From: Thermomonospora echinospora
Lineage (GTDB): Bacteria > Actinomycetota > Actinomycetes > Streptosporangiales > Streptosporangiaceae
Reading direction: 5' to 3'
Length of the DNA stretch: 64,000 bases
Assembly: GCF_900108175.1 (NCBI RefSeq)
Contig: NZ_FNVO01000020.1
Location: forward strand, 82,978-146,977
Shown: positions 50,362 through 59,278 of the stretch, one piece after another
Numbering within the stretch: the first letter of the stretch is position 1
Layout: each line of letters starts with the position of its first letter
Notes under the pieces: generated by a model
Database searches by the model: none
Told to the model about the DNA's origin: nothing
What the model saw: only the letters and a program-made list of their open reading frames with translations
Program-made: the position numbers and the translations under genes

Positions 50362-50483
50362 ACCTTGCCCGTCCCCTTGCACATCGTGCACTTGATCGTG
50401 GTCGTGGTGCCGTTGTTGCCGATCTTCATTTTGCCCGTCCCGCTGCAGGACGAACAGTCCACCTTCTTCGCATGCTTGCCCAT
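50358..50483 (-). CDS. CxxCxGxG zinc-type protein, short form B
   Basis: 41-residue protein MGKHAKKVDCSSCSGTGKMK, then IGNNGTTTTIKCTMCKGTGK and V. Two perfect CxxCxGTGK units, paralogous to the short form at 48277. ATG 50483 follows GGGAAGG. The stop overlaps the long form. Small size makes it easy to miss, but the paralogue and the coupling support it. Confidence 0.7.
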   Translation of the reverse strand: MGKHAKKVDCSSCSGTGKMKIGNNGTTTTIKCTMCKGTGKV

Positions 50484-50660
50484 CGTGACCTTCCCGTCAC
50501 AAGACCAGACGGCTCCGAGTATCCGCCCGGCCATTCCGTCCCGCCACTACCGGCAGCGCCACCATCCGACATCCGACGAAGGGCCCGGCCGGGCGTGGAA
50601 GAGCTTCCTCAAGCGGCTTGACACGACATGGCGGCCCGGGGGCGGGGCGGGCCGGTGGTC

Positions 50661-53291
50661 TCAGCTCAGGACGTCTCGCAGCAGCCTGGCGTGCTTTACC
50701 GTCTGGCTCGATCCGGTGCGCGCGGCCACCGCCTCGACCTCGGGGATACGGCCCTTGGCCGCGCAGCGCGAAGCGCACTCGACCGCGAGCGCGAGGAATG
50801 CCCCGGCTTCCCGGACCGGTGTGCCGCGCAGCAGCGCGGGCAGGGCGGCCTCCAGTACGGACCAGACCGTGGCGTACGCGCCGGTCTCGGCCGCCGCGCG
50901 CAGTCCGTCGGTGACGCGCTTCGGTGAGCTCGATCCGTTGCGTATCAACGCCTGCAACTGCCCCGCGAGCAGCCGGCCGTCCAGCTGCCCCTGGGCGGCG
51001 AGCAAGAGCAGGGCGTCCACCGCGGCGTCACGGTCGTAGCCGGTCCAAGGGTAGCCGATCTTCCAGGCGATCTGCCAGTGCAGGGCGTACCCCGCCGGGC
51101 CGCCCGCTTCGGCCAGCCGCGCGAGCATGCGGCCGTTCACCGAGTCCTTGGCGTGTGCGGCCACCTTGTCGCGGTGATGTGGCAGCTGAGCGACCCAGTA
51201 CGGTGCGGCGTAGGCGGCGTAAGGGCTGTGGCCGCCTGTGAGGGAACGGTCCCGTTCGTAGGTGCCGAACACGGCCGCGGCGACCGGCGGAAGCGGAATG
51301 TCCTGATCCGGTCCGAGGGGCGCGGGCTCCCAGCGTCCGGGCGGGGCGTCGGCCGGATCGGCGGCCGGCCACTTCTCCGGAGTCGAATCCTGGTGCGGCA
51401 GACCACCCTCGCGCAGCCAGCGCGCCAGCCGCCGGCCGGCGTCCGACCGCAGGTCATCCGCGGCGCGCCGCACCTGCTCATCCGCTGTGGGGGTCACTCG
51501 CAGCAGGGCCTGCGCCAGATCGACCGGTGCCGGTTCGACCCGCATACGCTCCAGCTCGGCGACGCGCTCCACCAGCACGCCCGCGTCCACCGCGCCGGTG
51601 ACGTCGGTCGGCAGGGCGAGCAGGAACGGCTGCGCGCCGGACTCGATCACATCGAGGGCCTCCGTCAGACGCGCCATGAGCAACTTGCCGGGCGGGGAGA
51701 TCGCCTCGCCGTGACTGATTCGGCGGTGGGGAAGACCGTACATTTTCCTCGGCTCGTCGCCCCGCACGGCCGCCGCCACGTCGTACAGATCGCTCTGCCC
51801 GCAATCACGGTGGACACCCGGTTTCCTGCGCATGACCGGTTCGAGCGCCCGGCACAGCGCCGCACGGTCGAGCCGGGCATGGCGGACCAGCCCGTCCAGC
51901 GCGCGCTCGAACGCCACCACGTCGTCGTCCGTGAGGACCACCGCCAGCTCCTGGGCGACCTCGGCGGCCGTCCCGACGGGACCCCGCACCGGCCGGGGCC
52001 CGGGCAGGAAGGGCAGCACCTCGGCCTCGGCGACCCGCTCGGCGCCGGTGTCGTGCTCCGTGCCGAGCAGCTCCGCGGCGCGCGCGGACAGCCCCGGCCC
52101 AAGCGACGCGGCAGCCGTCCGGAGCTCCGCCCGTACCGGGTCCCCCGCGTTCTTCAGATGGCGGGCGACGAGCTGGAGGGCGCGCTCCTGCACAGACACA
52201 TCCGGGTGCCCGAAGGCGAGCGCCGCGTCGGCCAGCATCCGGCCCGCGCGCGCGGGCACCCGCCGTGCCGCCCGGTCGAGCCAGGAGAGCTGTGCGCGCA
52301 CCAGTTTCTTCTCGGGGCGCAGCAGGATACGTTCGCACGCCTCGCTCAGCACGTCCTCCTCCAGCAGCCCCGCCTCGTCCAGTTCGCGCAGGACCTCCTG
52401 GCCGTAGGAGGCCACCGGGGACGACAGGTCGAGCATGGCCACGTAGTCCCGGAGGAAGGGAGCCTTTTCGGCTGGAGTGAGGGCCAGAGCCCGCAGGAAC
52501 GCCACGGCCGGCGTGATCGTCTTGGGTCCGCCGCCCTGGAGAAGACGTACAAGCAGCTTTTCGGCCAGGGCAGCCCGTTCGGGTGCCGTCCGGGCGTGCT
52601 CGTCGGCGGTGAGGGGGACGGCTTGCCAAAAGTGGATGGCGGCGGCCGGACGCTGGCCGGCCACGATCTCGAAGGTACGGCGGACCAGCGCAGCACGGTC
52701 CACCATCCCCTCGGCGGCGAAGGTGCACAGGGCCGACAGCACCTGGCTGGTGAAGGAGACGGACGACCGTTCCAGGACCAGCGGAAGAAGCGTGGGGGTC
52801 AGGGGGTCCTCGCGCAACCGCTCCAGGAGATCGCCCGACGGGCCGTACGAGTGCTTCCTCAGCCAGCCCTCGACGAAGTAGTCGGATTCCGGCATCGGGC
52901 AGCCGGTGGTGCGGACGATGTGGTCGACGACGAGGTGCAGGCGTTGTGAACCGCTGCCCTCCCGCACCTGCTCGTCGAGCCGCGCCACGAGTTCGGTCCG
53001 CCATGCGACGGGGAACAGGTCCACGACGTCGACCATCCAGTCGTCGTGCGTGGGCACGTAGCGTCCGCCCGAGTGGAGGTGGCGGGCCGCGGCGTCCGGG
53101 GTCACCTGGCAGCCCAGCCGTGCGCTGGCCAGGGCCACACGCTGTTCGTCGGTGAGCTTCAGCCAGCCCGGGAAGCCCATCTCCTCGTAGCGGGCGGTCA
53201 GCTCCGGCAATTGGGCCGCGCGCTGCTCCGCGCCGAGTTCGCCCAGTGCCCGGAGCACGCCGGGGACGTCACCGGCCTCCACGAGTGCCAT
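50661..53291 (-). CDS. DUF6493-type HEAT-like repeat protein
   Basis: 876-residue protein dominated by helical, HEAT-like segments (LSWLDRAARRVPARAGRMLA, HPDVSVQERALQLVARHLKN). The C-terminal half has MLARLAEAGGPAGYALHWQI followed by WTGYDRDAAVDALLLLAAQG, resembling DUF6493 proteins, which I recall are found next to SWIM zinc-finger genes in actinomycetes. Function unknown; no enzyme motifs. ATG 53291 is used; a TTG at 53300 overlapping the SWIM stop is an alternative. Confidence 0.7.
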   Translation of the reverse strand: MALVEAGDVPGVLRALGELGAEQRAAQLPELTARYEEMGFPGWLKLTDEQRVALASARLGCQVTPDAAARHLHSGGRYVPTHDDWMVDVVDLFPVAWRTELVARLDEQVREGSGSQRLHLVVDHIVRTTGCPMPESDYFVEGWLRKHSYGPSGDLLERLREDPLTPTLLPLVLERSSVSFTSQVLSALCTFAAEGMVDRAALVRRTFEIVAGQRPAAAIHFWQAVPLTADEHARTAPERAALAEKLLVRLLQGGGPKTITPAVAFLRALALTPAEKAPFLRDYVAMLDLSSPVASYGQEVLRELDEAGLLEEDVLSEACERILLRPEKKLVRAQLSWLDRAARRVPARAGRMLADAALAFGHPDVSVQERALQLVARHLKNAGDPVRAELRTAAASLGPGLSARAAELLGTEHDTGAERVAEAEVLPFLPGPRPVRGPVGTAAEVAQELAVVLTDDDVVAFERALDGLVRHARLDRAALCRALEPVMRRKPGVHRDCGQSDLYDVAAAVRGDEPRKMYGLPHRRISHGEAISPPGKLLMARLTEALDVIESGAQPFLLALPTDVTGAVDAGVLVERVAELERMRVEPAPVDLAQALLRVTPTADEQVRRAADDLRSDAGRRLARWLREGGLPHQDSTPEKWPAADPADAPPGRWEPAPLGPDQDIPLPPVAAAVFGTYERDRSLTGGHSPYAAYAAPYWVAQLPHHRDKVAAHAKDSVNGRMLARLAEAGGPAGYALHWQIAWKIGYPWTGYDRDAAVDALLLLAAQGQLDGRLLAGQLQALIRNGSSSPKRVTDGLRAAAETGAYATVWSVLEAALPALLRGTPVREAGAFLALAVECASRCAAKGRIPEVEAVAARTGSSQTVKHARLLRDVLS

Positions 53292-53296
53292 CAGCC

Positions 53297-54703
53297 TCAA
53301 CGTGCCGACTCCTTCTTCGTGTTCCGGACCATGCGGGTGGCGAGTACGTGTTTGCACGGTCCGCGACCACCCCGGTACTTCGCCCACCACAGGCAGGTGC
53401 AGCTCATCCGCTCGCCATCCTCGATGCGGACCAGGTAGGCGTGCTCGTCCTTTCCCACCCACGCCAGCGCGCCGTCGATGCGGACCGCGCCCTGAGCGAC
53501 CAGGGCCTTCGCTCCGCGCAGCCGCGGGTTGCGGGTCTCGGCGGCGCCCGCGGCGTAGGGCAGGTGCCGGTGGTAGTACGCCTCTTCCGCGAGGTCGTAG
53601 CCGATCTGCCCAGAGGTTCCCAGCATCGTCAGGGCCGCGCGGACGCTTCCGGGCTCCAGGCCGGACTGTGCGGACAGCTCGGCCACGTCGATCTTCGGCT
53701 CCCAGGCCAGCAGCTCCGCCACCCGGTCGGTGTCCCGCGCCGCCGGTCCCGTGGCAAGGTCGTCGAGCACGCCGCCCTCGCCGGAGAAGCCGCGCGAGGC
53801 GTGCGGGGAGAGCAGGAGCGTCAGCCGCATGCCGGGCAGCGCAGCCTCCCACGCGACGGGCGCGGTCCGGTCCTGTTGGGCCCAGCTCCACTCCTCATGG
53901 CTTCGCTCGGGCTCCGGGGCGTACACCCGCACCGTCGATGCGTGCCGCAGTACCTGCTGGAGGCTCAGCAGTCGCTCGCAGCCGGGCAGGCACACGGCAC
54001 CGGGCGACGGCCTGGTCGCCGGGCGCAGGGTGCGGTCTGAGGGAGCCACCCAGCGTGTCGTGTGCGCGCCGGACCGCTGGGTGGGCCGCGGCAGCGACCG
54101 CAGGACGGCGGCCGCCTCCGTGGCGGGTATCTCGGCGCGCGGGACGAGGCCCGCCGCGATCACCTGGGCCTCCGCGAAGCCGCGCAGCCAGCGCTCCGGC
54201 AGCGGGACCTTTTTCTCCACGAACCGGCCGTCGAAGGTGGTGGCTTCCAGCCCGTCCGGCCCCACCCGCAGGTGCAGCGGGTCCAGGCCGCCGATCCTGG
54301 CGAGGGCCAGGCGCAGCGGTGGGTTGATGTCGACGTTGGTGGTGCCGTGGCCGACGTCGTCACCGTCGAGGCCGGGGGCGAGGACGTCGAGGCGCGCGTG
54401 GACGCCGCAGCAGGCGGAAAAGGACTCCAGCCGCAACCGGTCGCCGCCGGCCGTGACGACCGGGTCCAGGAAGGCCGACGGCCGCGGCTGGTAGTAGCGG
54501 CTGGCGGCGACGCCGGCGACCGCGAGCAGCGCCGTCGCCGCGGCGGCCGGCGCGGTCAGGAACCCGTCGAAGAACCGCGGATTGGCCGCCTCGCCGTCCG
54601 GCGTGGCACCGCCCGAGGTCTCCAGGGCGAGGGAGCGCCCGCCCGGGATCTCGTGCACGGCGGACGCGCGCACGTAGGCATAGGAGTGGGTCGTTGAACT
54701 CAC
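53297..54703 (-). CDS. SWIM zinc-finger protein
   Basis: 468-residue protein with a C-terminal SWIM motif: RMSCTCLWWAKYRGGRGPCK followed by HVLATRMV, giving CxC...CxH. The body contains PGGRSLALETSGG, FDGFLTAP and a long region with WLRGFAEAQVIA. SWIM domains bind zinc and are found with ATPases, transposases and unknown actinobacterial proteins. GTG 54703 is the start. It overlaps or abuts the DUF6493 gene, so the pair is an operon. Confidence 0.8.
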   Translation of the reverse strand: MSSTTHSYAYVRASAVHEIPGGRSLALETSGGATPDGEAANPRFFDGFLTAPAAAATALLAVAGVAASRYYQPRPSAFLDPVVTAGGDRLRLESFSACCGVHARLDVLAPGLDGDDVGHGTTNVDINPPLRLALARIGGLDPLHLRVGPDGLEATTFDGRFVEKKVPLPERWLRGFAEAQVIAAGLVPRAEIPATEAAAVLRSLPRPTQRSGAHTTRWVAPSDRTLRPATRPSPGAVCLPGCERLLSLQQVLRHASTVRVYAPEPERSHEEWSWAQQDRTAPVAWEAALPGMRLTLLLSPHASRGFSGEGGVLDDLATGPAARDTDRVAELLAWEPKIDVAELSAQSGLEPGSVRAALTMLGTSGQIGYDLAEEAYYHRHLPYAAGAAETRNPRLRGAKALVAQGAVRIDGALAWVGKDEHAYLVRIEDGERMSCTCLWWAKYRGGRGPCKHVLATRMVRNTKKESAR

Positions 54704-55013
54704 ACGCGAAGGCTAGTGCGGTGATCACGAACGTTCACCGGGTTGGGTGACACGCCGGGCCGGGTCCGGGACGTGGGAGTTGATCGGCTTCACCCTCGAT
54801 GGCGGCAGGTTGTTGTCGAGGGGGAGGTGGGCTGGTGGCGGAACCGGTCCGGGACGTGTCCGCAGCCGGGACGAGCGGAGCCCTCGGGTCGGCGTCGTGC
54901 CGGGAGGACTGCCAGGCCAGGGTGGCGGAGGCCCGGCCTAGGACTTTTGACGGAGTGCGGAGGGCGTCCCTCGCCCGATGCCGGGGGATCGATGCGTCCC
55001 TACCGTGGCCCGC
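54704..55013. other. 310-bp gap between divergent SWIM and VOC genes
   Basis: No convincing gene, hairpin or repeat seen. It must contain the promoters of both flanking genes. It is as GC-rich as coding DNA, and the open frames in it lack family resemblance and good ribosome sites. Confidence 0.5.
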
Positions 55014-55412
55014 ATGGAGATTCCCGAGCATTACCAGTACGCGGTCATCCCCCACGTCATGGTCGACGGAGCCGCAGAGGCGATCGAGTTCTACGCCAAG
55101 GCGTTCGGCGCCACTGAACTCTTCCGGCTCGACGGGGACGAAGGGCGGATCGTCCACGCCGAGATCAGCGTTCAGGGCTCCACCCTCATGCTCGGTGACG
55201 CCGACACGCCGTTCTCGCCCCCTGGTGAAGGCGGTGCATCCGTCGTCCTGCACGTCTATGTGCCGGACGTGGACACGCTGACCACCCAGGCCGTGGCCGC
55301 CGGGGCCGAACTCCTCTCCCCTCCGGCCGACATGCCCTACGGTGCCCGGCAATCGATGCTCCGCGACCCGTTCGGCCACGTCTGGATCTTCCTGACCCCC
55401 ATCGCCGCCTGA
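55014..55412 (+). CDS. VOC-family (PhnB-like) protein
   Basis: 132-residue glyoxalase/bleomycin-resistance fold protein of the PhnB-like group: YQYAVIPHVMVDGAAEAIEF, YAKAFGATELFRLDGDEGRI, VHAEISVQGSTLMLGDA, RDPFGHVWIFLTP. One metal-type histidine (VHAE) and the closing GHVW are present. Specific substrate unknown. ATG 55014 is the family start. Confidence 0.82.
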   Translation: MEIPEHYQYAVIPHVMVDGAAEAIEFYAKAFGATELFRLDGDEGRIVHAEISVQGSTLMLGDADTPFSPPGEGGASVVLHVYVPDVDTLTTQAVAAGAELLSPPADMPYGARQSMLRDPFGHVWIFLTPIAA

Positions 55413-55479
55413 ACCAGGGTCCTGCGAGGCCGCACTGCGGCGCGCTCGTCCGCAGGCCGATGAGTGGCGATTGTGCGCG

Positions 55480-56328
55480 TTACGGGTCGCGGCGGTGTAC
55501 GGCGAGGGTGGCGAGGAGTACGGCGGCGAGGGGCCAGAGCGCGAGTACGATCCAGGACCCGGTCGCCGTTGCCGCGTAGGGGTCCGGCACGTCCTGCCAG
55601 GGGGAGTTGCGCAGGGTCGCCCAGGCCGGCCAGGGCATGGCGTTGTGGAGGTCGACCACCCAGGCGTAGCTTCTGCCCTTGGTGAGTTCAGGGAGCATGA
55701 CGAGCACCGCAAAGACGCCGATGACCGACGCTGCGGTGTGGCGGATGAGCGCGCCGACGCCCATGCCGATGAGCGCGCATACCGGTGCGATGAGCGCGGA
55801 CGCCGCGATGGCCTGCGGGACGCCCGGGTCGGTGAACGAGTACCCGCCTCCCCGGGTGGACAGGATGGCCTGGGTCACGCCGAACGAGGTCACCGCGACG
55901 ACCGTGCCGAGGATGGTCATGACCACCGTCACGACGGCCGCCTTGGCCGCCACCACCGAGCGGCGGGCGGGAACGGCCGCGAACGTGGTGCGGATCAGCC
56001 CGCTGGTGTACTCCCCGGCGATGGTGATGGCGCCGATGGCACCCGTACAGATCATCAGCAGCAGGTAGGGGGACTGGCCGAAGGCGTCGTTCATCCAGTT
56101 GTAGTCGGCCAGCCGCTGCGCGGACCAGGACGCCATGAGCCGGTGGTCGGCGAGGGTGGCCTGCACGTTGAGCCCGATCAGGGTCAGCGCGCCGAGCCCG
56201 AGCACCCAGAAGGTGGACCGCAGCGACCACAGCTTGATCCACTCGGCGGCGAGCAGGTCGCCGAACCGGGCCGGGGGGTCGTCGGTGGACGCGGACGTGC
56301 CGGGCCGGGATGTCGCCGGTGCCGTCAT
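55480..56328 (-). CDS. ABC-2 type transporter permease
   Basis: 282-residue membrane protein with six helices (about 43-58, 85-106, 130-152, 172-196, 202-222, 258-275). It has the N-terminal LLAAEWIKLWSLRSTFWVLG and ITIAGEYTSGLIRTTFAAVP typical of ABC-2 permeases. With the ATPase translated just before it (ATGA overlap at 56325) it forms an exporter of unknown substrate. Confidence 0.85.
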   Translation of the reverse strand: MTAPATSRPGTSASTDDPPARFGDLLAAEWIKLWSLRSTFWVLGLGALTLIGLNVQATLADHRLMASWSAQRLADYNWMNDAFGQSPYLLLMICTGAIGAITIAGEYTSGLIRTTFAAVPARRSVVAAKAAVVTVVMTILGTVVAVTSFGVTQAILSTRGGGYSFTDPGVPQAIAASALIAPVCALIGMGVGALIRHTAASVIGVFAVLVMLPELTKGRSYAWVVDLHNAMPWPAWATLRNSPWQDVPDPYAATATGSWIVLALWPLAAVLLATLAVHRRDP

Positions 56329-57236
56329 CTGGGGTCTCCTGCCGGGTATTCGACGCTGTCGGCGGTGAGCTTCATGAACGCCTCCTCCAGGGAGGCGGTG
56401 CGGGTGGCCAGTTCGTGCAGCGCGATGCCCCGGCCGGCGGCGAGTTCGCCGACGCGGGCGGCGTCCAGCCCGGTCACCGTGAGCGTCCCGGCGCCGTCCG
56501 GCCGCACCGCGGCGCCCTCGGCGGTCAGCAGGGCCGTCAGGGCGGTGGGGTCGGAGGCGCGCACGGTCACGCGGGGACGGGTGACGCGGGCGGCGAACTC
56601 CGGCACGGTCTCCGCGGCGATCAGCCTGCCCCGGCCGATGACGATGAGCCGGTCGGCGGTGTGCTCCATCTCCCCCATCAGGTGGCTGGAGACCAGCACG
56701 GTACGGCCCTCGGCGGCCAGTCGCCGGAACAGGCCGCGCACCCACAGCACGCCCTCGGGGTCCAGGCCGTTGAGCGGCTCGTCGAACAGCAGCACGGGAG
56801 GGTCGCCGAGCAGGACGGCGGCGATGCCCAGCCGCTGCTTCATGCCGAGGGAGAACCCGCCGACGCGGCGCCGCGCCACCTCGGCCAGCCCCACTTCGGC
56901 CAGCACCTCCGCCACCCGGCGGCGCGGTATCCCGTTACTGCGGGCCAGGGCGGACAGGTGCGCCCGCGCGCTGCGTCCGCCGTGCACGTCTCCCGCGTCG
57001 AGCAGCGCGCCGGCGTGGCGCAGCCCGCGCGGGCGGTCCCGGAAGCGGCGGCCGTTGACGGTGGCGGATCCGCTGGTGGGGTCGTCCAGGCCGAGGACGA
57101 TCCGCAGGGTGGTGCTCTTGCCGGCGCCGTTGGGGCCGAGGAACCCGGTGACGTGTCCGGGGCGGACCGTGAAGGTCAGGCCGTCGACCGCGGTGGTCCG
57201 GCCATAGCGCTTGGTCAGTTCGTTCACTTCGATCAC
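56325..57236 (-). CDS. ABC transporter ATP-binding protein
   Basis: 303-residue ATPase: Walker A LGPNGAGKSTTL, signature GGFSLGMKQRLGIA, Walker B PPVLLFDEPLNGLD, H-loop VLVSSHL, then a C-terminal extension (PTALTALLTAEGAAV). Typical of exporters with ABC-2 permeases, as encoded next. GTG 57236 is the start; the divergent histidine kinase at 57371 and its regulator probably control this exporter. Confidence 0.9.
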   Translation of the reverse strand: MIEVNELTKRYGRTTAVDGLTFTVRPGHVTGFLGPNGAGKSTTLRIVLGLDDPTSGSATVNGRRFRDRPRGLRHAGALLDAGDVHGGRSARAHLSALARSNGIPRRRVAEVLAEVGLAEVARRRVGGFSLGMKQRLGIAAVLLGDPPVLLFDEPLNGLDPEGVLWVRGLFRRLAAEGRTVLVSSHLMGEMEHTADRLIVIGRGRLIAAETVPEFAARVTRPRVTVRASDPTALTALLTAEGAAVRPDGAGTLTVTGLDAARVGELAAGRGIALHELATRTASLEEAFMKLTADSVEYPAGDPR

Positions 57237-57370
57237 CCGGCCCACGGTGCCGTGGGCCGGGGCCGCGCGGCATCGGGCCACCGGCCACACTCGGTGGCGG
57301 CACGGGTGGCCCGTGGGCGTACGCCTGCGGGCCGATGTCCCGGCCGGGAGCGGGCGTTTACGATCGGCGG

Positions 57371-58519
57371 GTGTCCGCCCTCTCGTCTCCGCTGCTCAAG
57401 CGCGTGTCCCCGGTCGCGTGGTCGGCTCTGGCCTGGTGCGGGGCCGTCGCGTTCCCCGTCCTGCTGCTGGGCGTGTGGCAGAGCGGTTCACAGGACCCCG
57501 CCCTCCTGCAGGTGCTCCTTCCGGCGAGCCTTACGGTCCTGCTCGTCGGACTGCTGCGGCGCAGGCCGCTGCCGGCCCTGGCGCTGATGCTCGCCGGCTC
57601 GTTCACCGCGACGGCGACGGTCCCCTCCTGGGAGACCGGCTACCTGCTGGCGCTGGCGAACGACCTCGCCGTCGGCTTCGTCGTGGCCACCCGGCCGCGC
57701 TGGACCGCGATCGCCGCCGTCACCATGACGCTCCTCGTGCAGGTCGGCTCCGCCTCCTACTACACCTCCGGCCAGAACAACTTCGTCAGCACCGTGGTGT
57801 TCCTGGTCATGGCGCTGCTGACCGCCTGGACGGCCGGCCGTTCGCTCCGCGAGCGCCGCGAGCACGCCGCCGAGCTGCGCGCCCAGGCCGCGGCCCGGGC
57901 GGTCGCCGCCGAACGGCTCCGGATCGCCCGCGAGCTGCACGACATGATCGCGCACAGCGTCGGCGTCATCGCCATCCAGGCCGGGATGGGCGCCCGGGTC
58001 ATGGACACCCGGCCCGAGGAGGCCCGCAAGGCGCTGGCCGCCATCGAGGCCACCAGCCGCGAGACCCTGACCGGGCTGCGCCGGACCGTGAGCGCGCTGC
58101 GCCGGGCCGAACCGGGCGGCGCGCCCCTCACCCCGGCGCCGGGACTGGCCGACGTGGACCGGCTGGTCGCCTCATCGCGGGACGCCGGCGTCCGCATCGA
58201 GGTGACGTGGCGGGGACGGCGGCGGCCGGTGCCCAGTGACGTGGACCTGGCCGCGTTCCGGATCGTCCAGGAGGCGGTCACCAACGTCGTGCGGCACGCG
58301 GGCGTCCCCGCCTGCCGGGTGACCGTCGAGCACGGGGACGACGAGCTGGTCATCGAGGTGGACGACGACGGCCGCGGCGGCGTCCCCGGCACCGGGTACG
58401 GCCTGGTCGGCATGCGGGAGCGGGTCGCCCTGCTGGGCGGCCGCTTCAGCGCCGGGCCGCGTCCCGACGGCGGCTTCCGCGTGCGGGCGCGGCTGCCGCT
58501 GCCGGAGCAGGGCCGATGA
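57371..58519 (+). CDS. NarL-type sensor histidine kinase
   Basis: 382-residue membrane kinase. Five or six hydrophobic segments fill residues 12-150; a HisKA_3 domain follows with the phospho-histidine in ARELHDMIAHSVGVIAIQAG; and a HATPase_c domain has FRIVQEAVTNVVRHAG and GYGLVGMRERVALLGG. GTG 57371 is the start. It overlaps its response regulator by 4 bases and is divergent from the ABC exporter, a common envelope-stress or drug-sensing arrangement. Confidence 0.88.
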   Translation: MSALSSPLLKRVSPVAWSALAWCGAVAFPVLLLGVWQSGSQDPALLQVLLPASLTVLLVGLLRRRPLPALALMLAGSFTATATVPSWETGYLLALANDLAVGFVVATRPRWTAIAAVTMTLLVQVGSASYYTSGQNNFVSTVVFLVMALLTAWTAGRSLRERREHAAELRAQAAARAVAAERLRIARELHDMIAHSVGVIAIQAGMGARVMDTRPEEARKALAAIEATSRETLTGLRRTVSALRRAEPGGAPLTPAPGLADVDRLVASSRDAGVRIEVTWRGRRRPVPSDVDLAAFRIVQEAVTNVVRHAGVPACRVTVEHGDDELVIEVDDDGRGGVPGTGYGLVGMRERVALLGGRFSAGPRPDGGFRVRARLPLPEQGR

Positions 58520-59172
58520 CGATCCGCATCGTCCTCGCCGACGACCAGCCGCTGGTGCGCGCGGGCCTGCGGGTGCTCATGGCCGACGCCCCCGGCCTGG
58601 AGGTGGTGGGCGAGGCCGGGACGGGGGCCGAGGCGGTCCGGCTGGCCGCCGACGTCCGCCCCGACGTGGTGCTGATGGACCTGCGCATGCCCGGCATGGA
58701 CGGCATCGAGGCCACTCGGGTGATCACGGCCGGGCCGGGGACGGCGCGCGTGCTGGTGCTGACCACGTTCGACGACGACGACCACGTGTACGGCTCGCTG
58801 CGGGCCGGTGCCAGCGGCTTCCTGGTCAAGGACATGGCGCTGGAGGACATCCTGGCGGCGATCCGGGTGGTCGCCGCCGGGGACTCGCTGATCGCGCCGA
58901 GCGTCACCCGCCGCCTGATCGCCGAGTTCGCCGCCCGGCCCGAGCCCGCCCCGCCACGGCGGGAGGTCACCGGCGTCACCGAACGCGAACGCCAGGTGCT
59001 GACCCTGGTCGGCCGCGGCCTGTCCAACGCCGAGATCGCCGCCGAGCTGTTCATCAGCGTGGCCACCGCCAAGGCGCACGTGGCGCGGCTGCTGGCCAAG
59101 CTCGACGCCCGCGACCGCGTCCACCTGGTCATCATCGCCTACGAGAGCGGCCTGGTGGCGCCGCCCCGGTGA
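58516..59172 (+). CDS. NarL/LuxR-family response regulator
   Basis: 218-residue regulator: receiver domain with VLADDQPLVRAGLRVLMADA, phospho-acceptor in VVLMDLRMPGMDG, lysine in GFLVKDMALEDI; linker; LuxR helix-turn-helix TERERQVLTLVGRGLSNAEI followed by FISVATAKAHVARLLAKL. Cognate to the kinase it overlaps; probably activates the divergent ABC exporter operon. Confidence 0.92.
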   Translation: MTIRIVLADDQPLVRAGLRVLMADAPGLEVVGEAGTGAEAVRLAADVRPDVVLMDLRMPGMDGIEATRVITAGPGTARVLVLTTFDDDDHVYGSLRAGASGFLVKDMALEDILAAIRVVAAGDSLIAPSVTRRLIAEFAARPEPAPPRREVTGVTERERQVLTLVGRGLSNAEIAAELFISVATAKAHVARLLAKLDARDRVHLVIIAYESGLVAPPR

Positions 59173-59246
59173 CCACCGACGGCAGGACGGGAACGGCTTC
59201 GCGGCGGCGGGCGGAGCACCGCCGCCGGCGTCCCGGCCGTCCGGAG

Positions 59247-59278
59247 CGGCTCACACGCGGCTCACACTCGGCTCACAC
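59247..59278. repeat. 11-bp tandem repeat at the hsaA stop codon
   Basis: CGGCTCACAC occurs three times at 59247, 59258 and 59269. The last copy holds the hsaA stop codon (59273-59275 on the minus strand). Confidence 0.85.
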
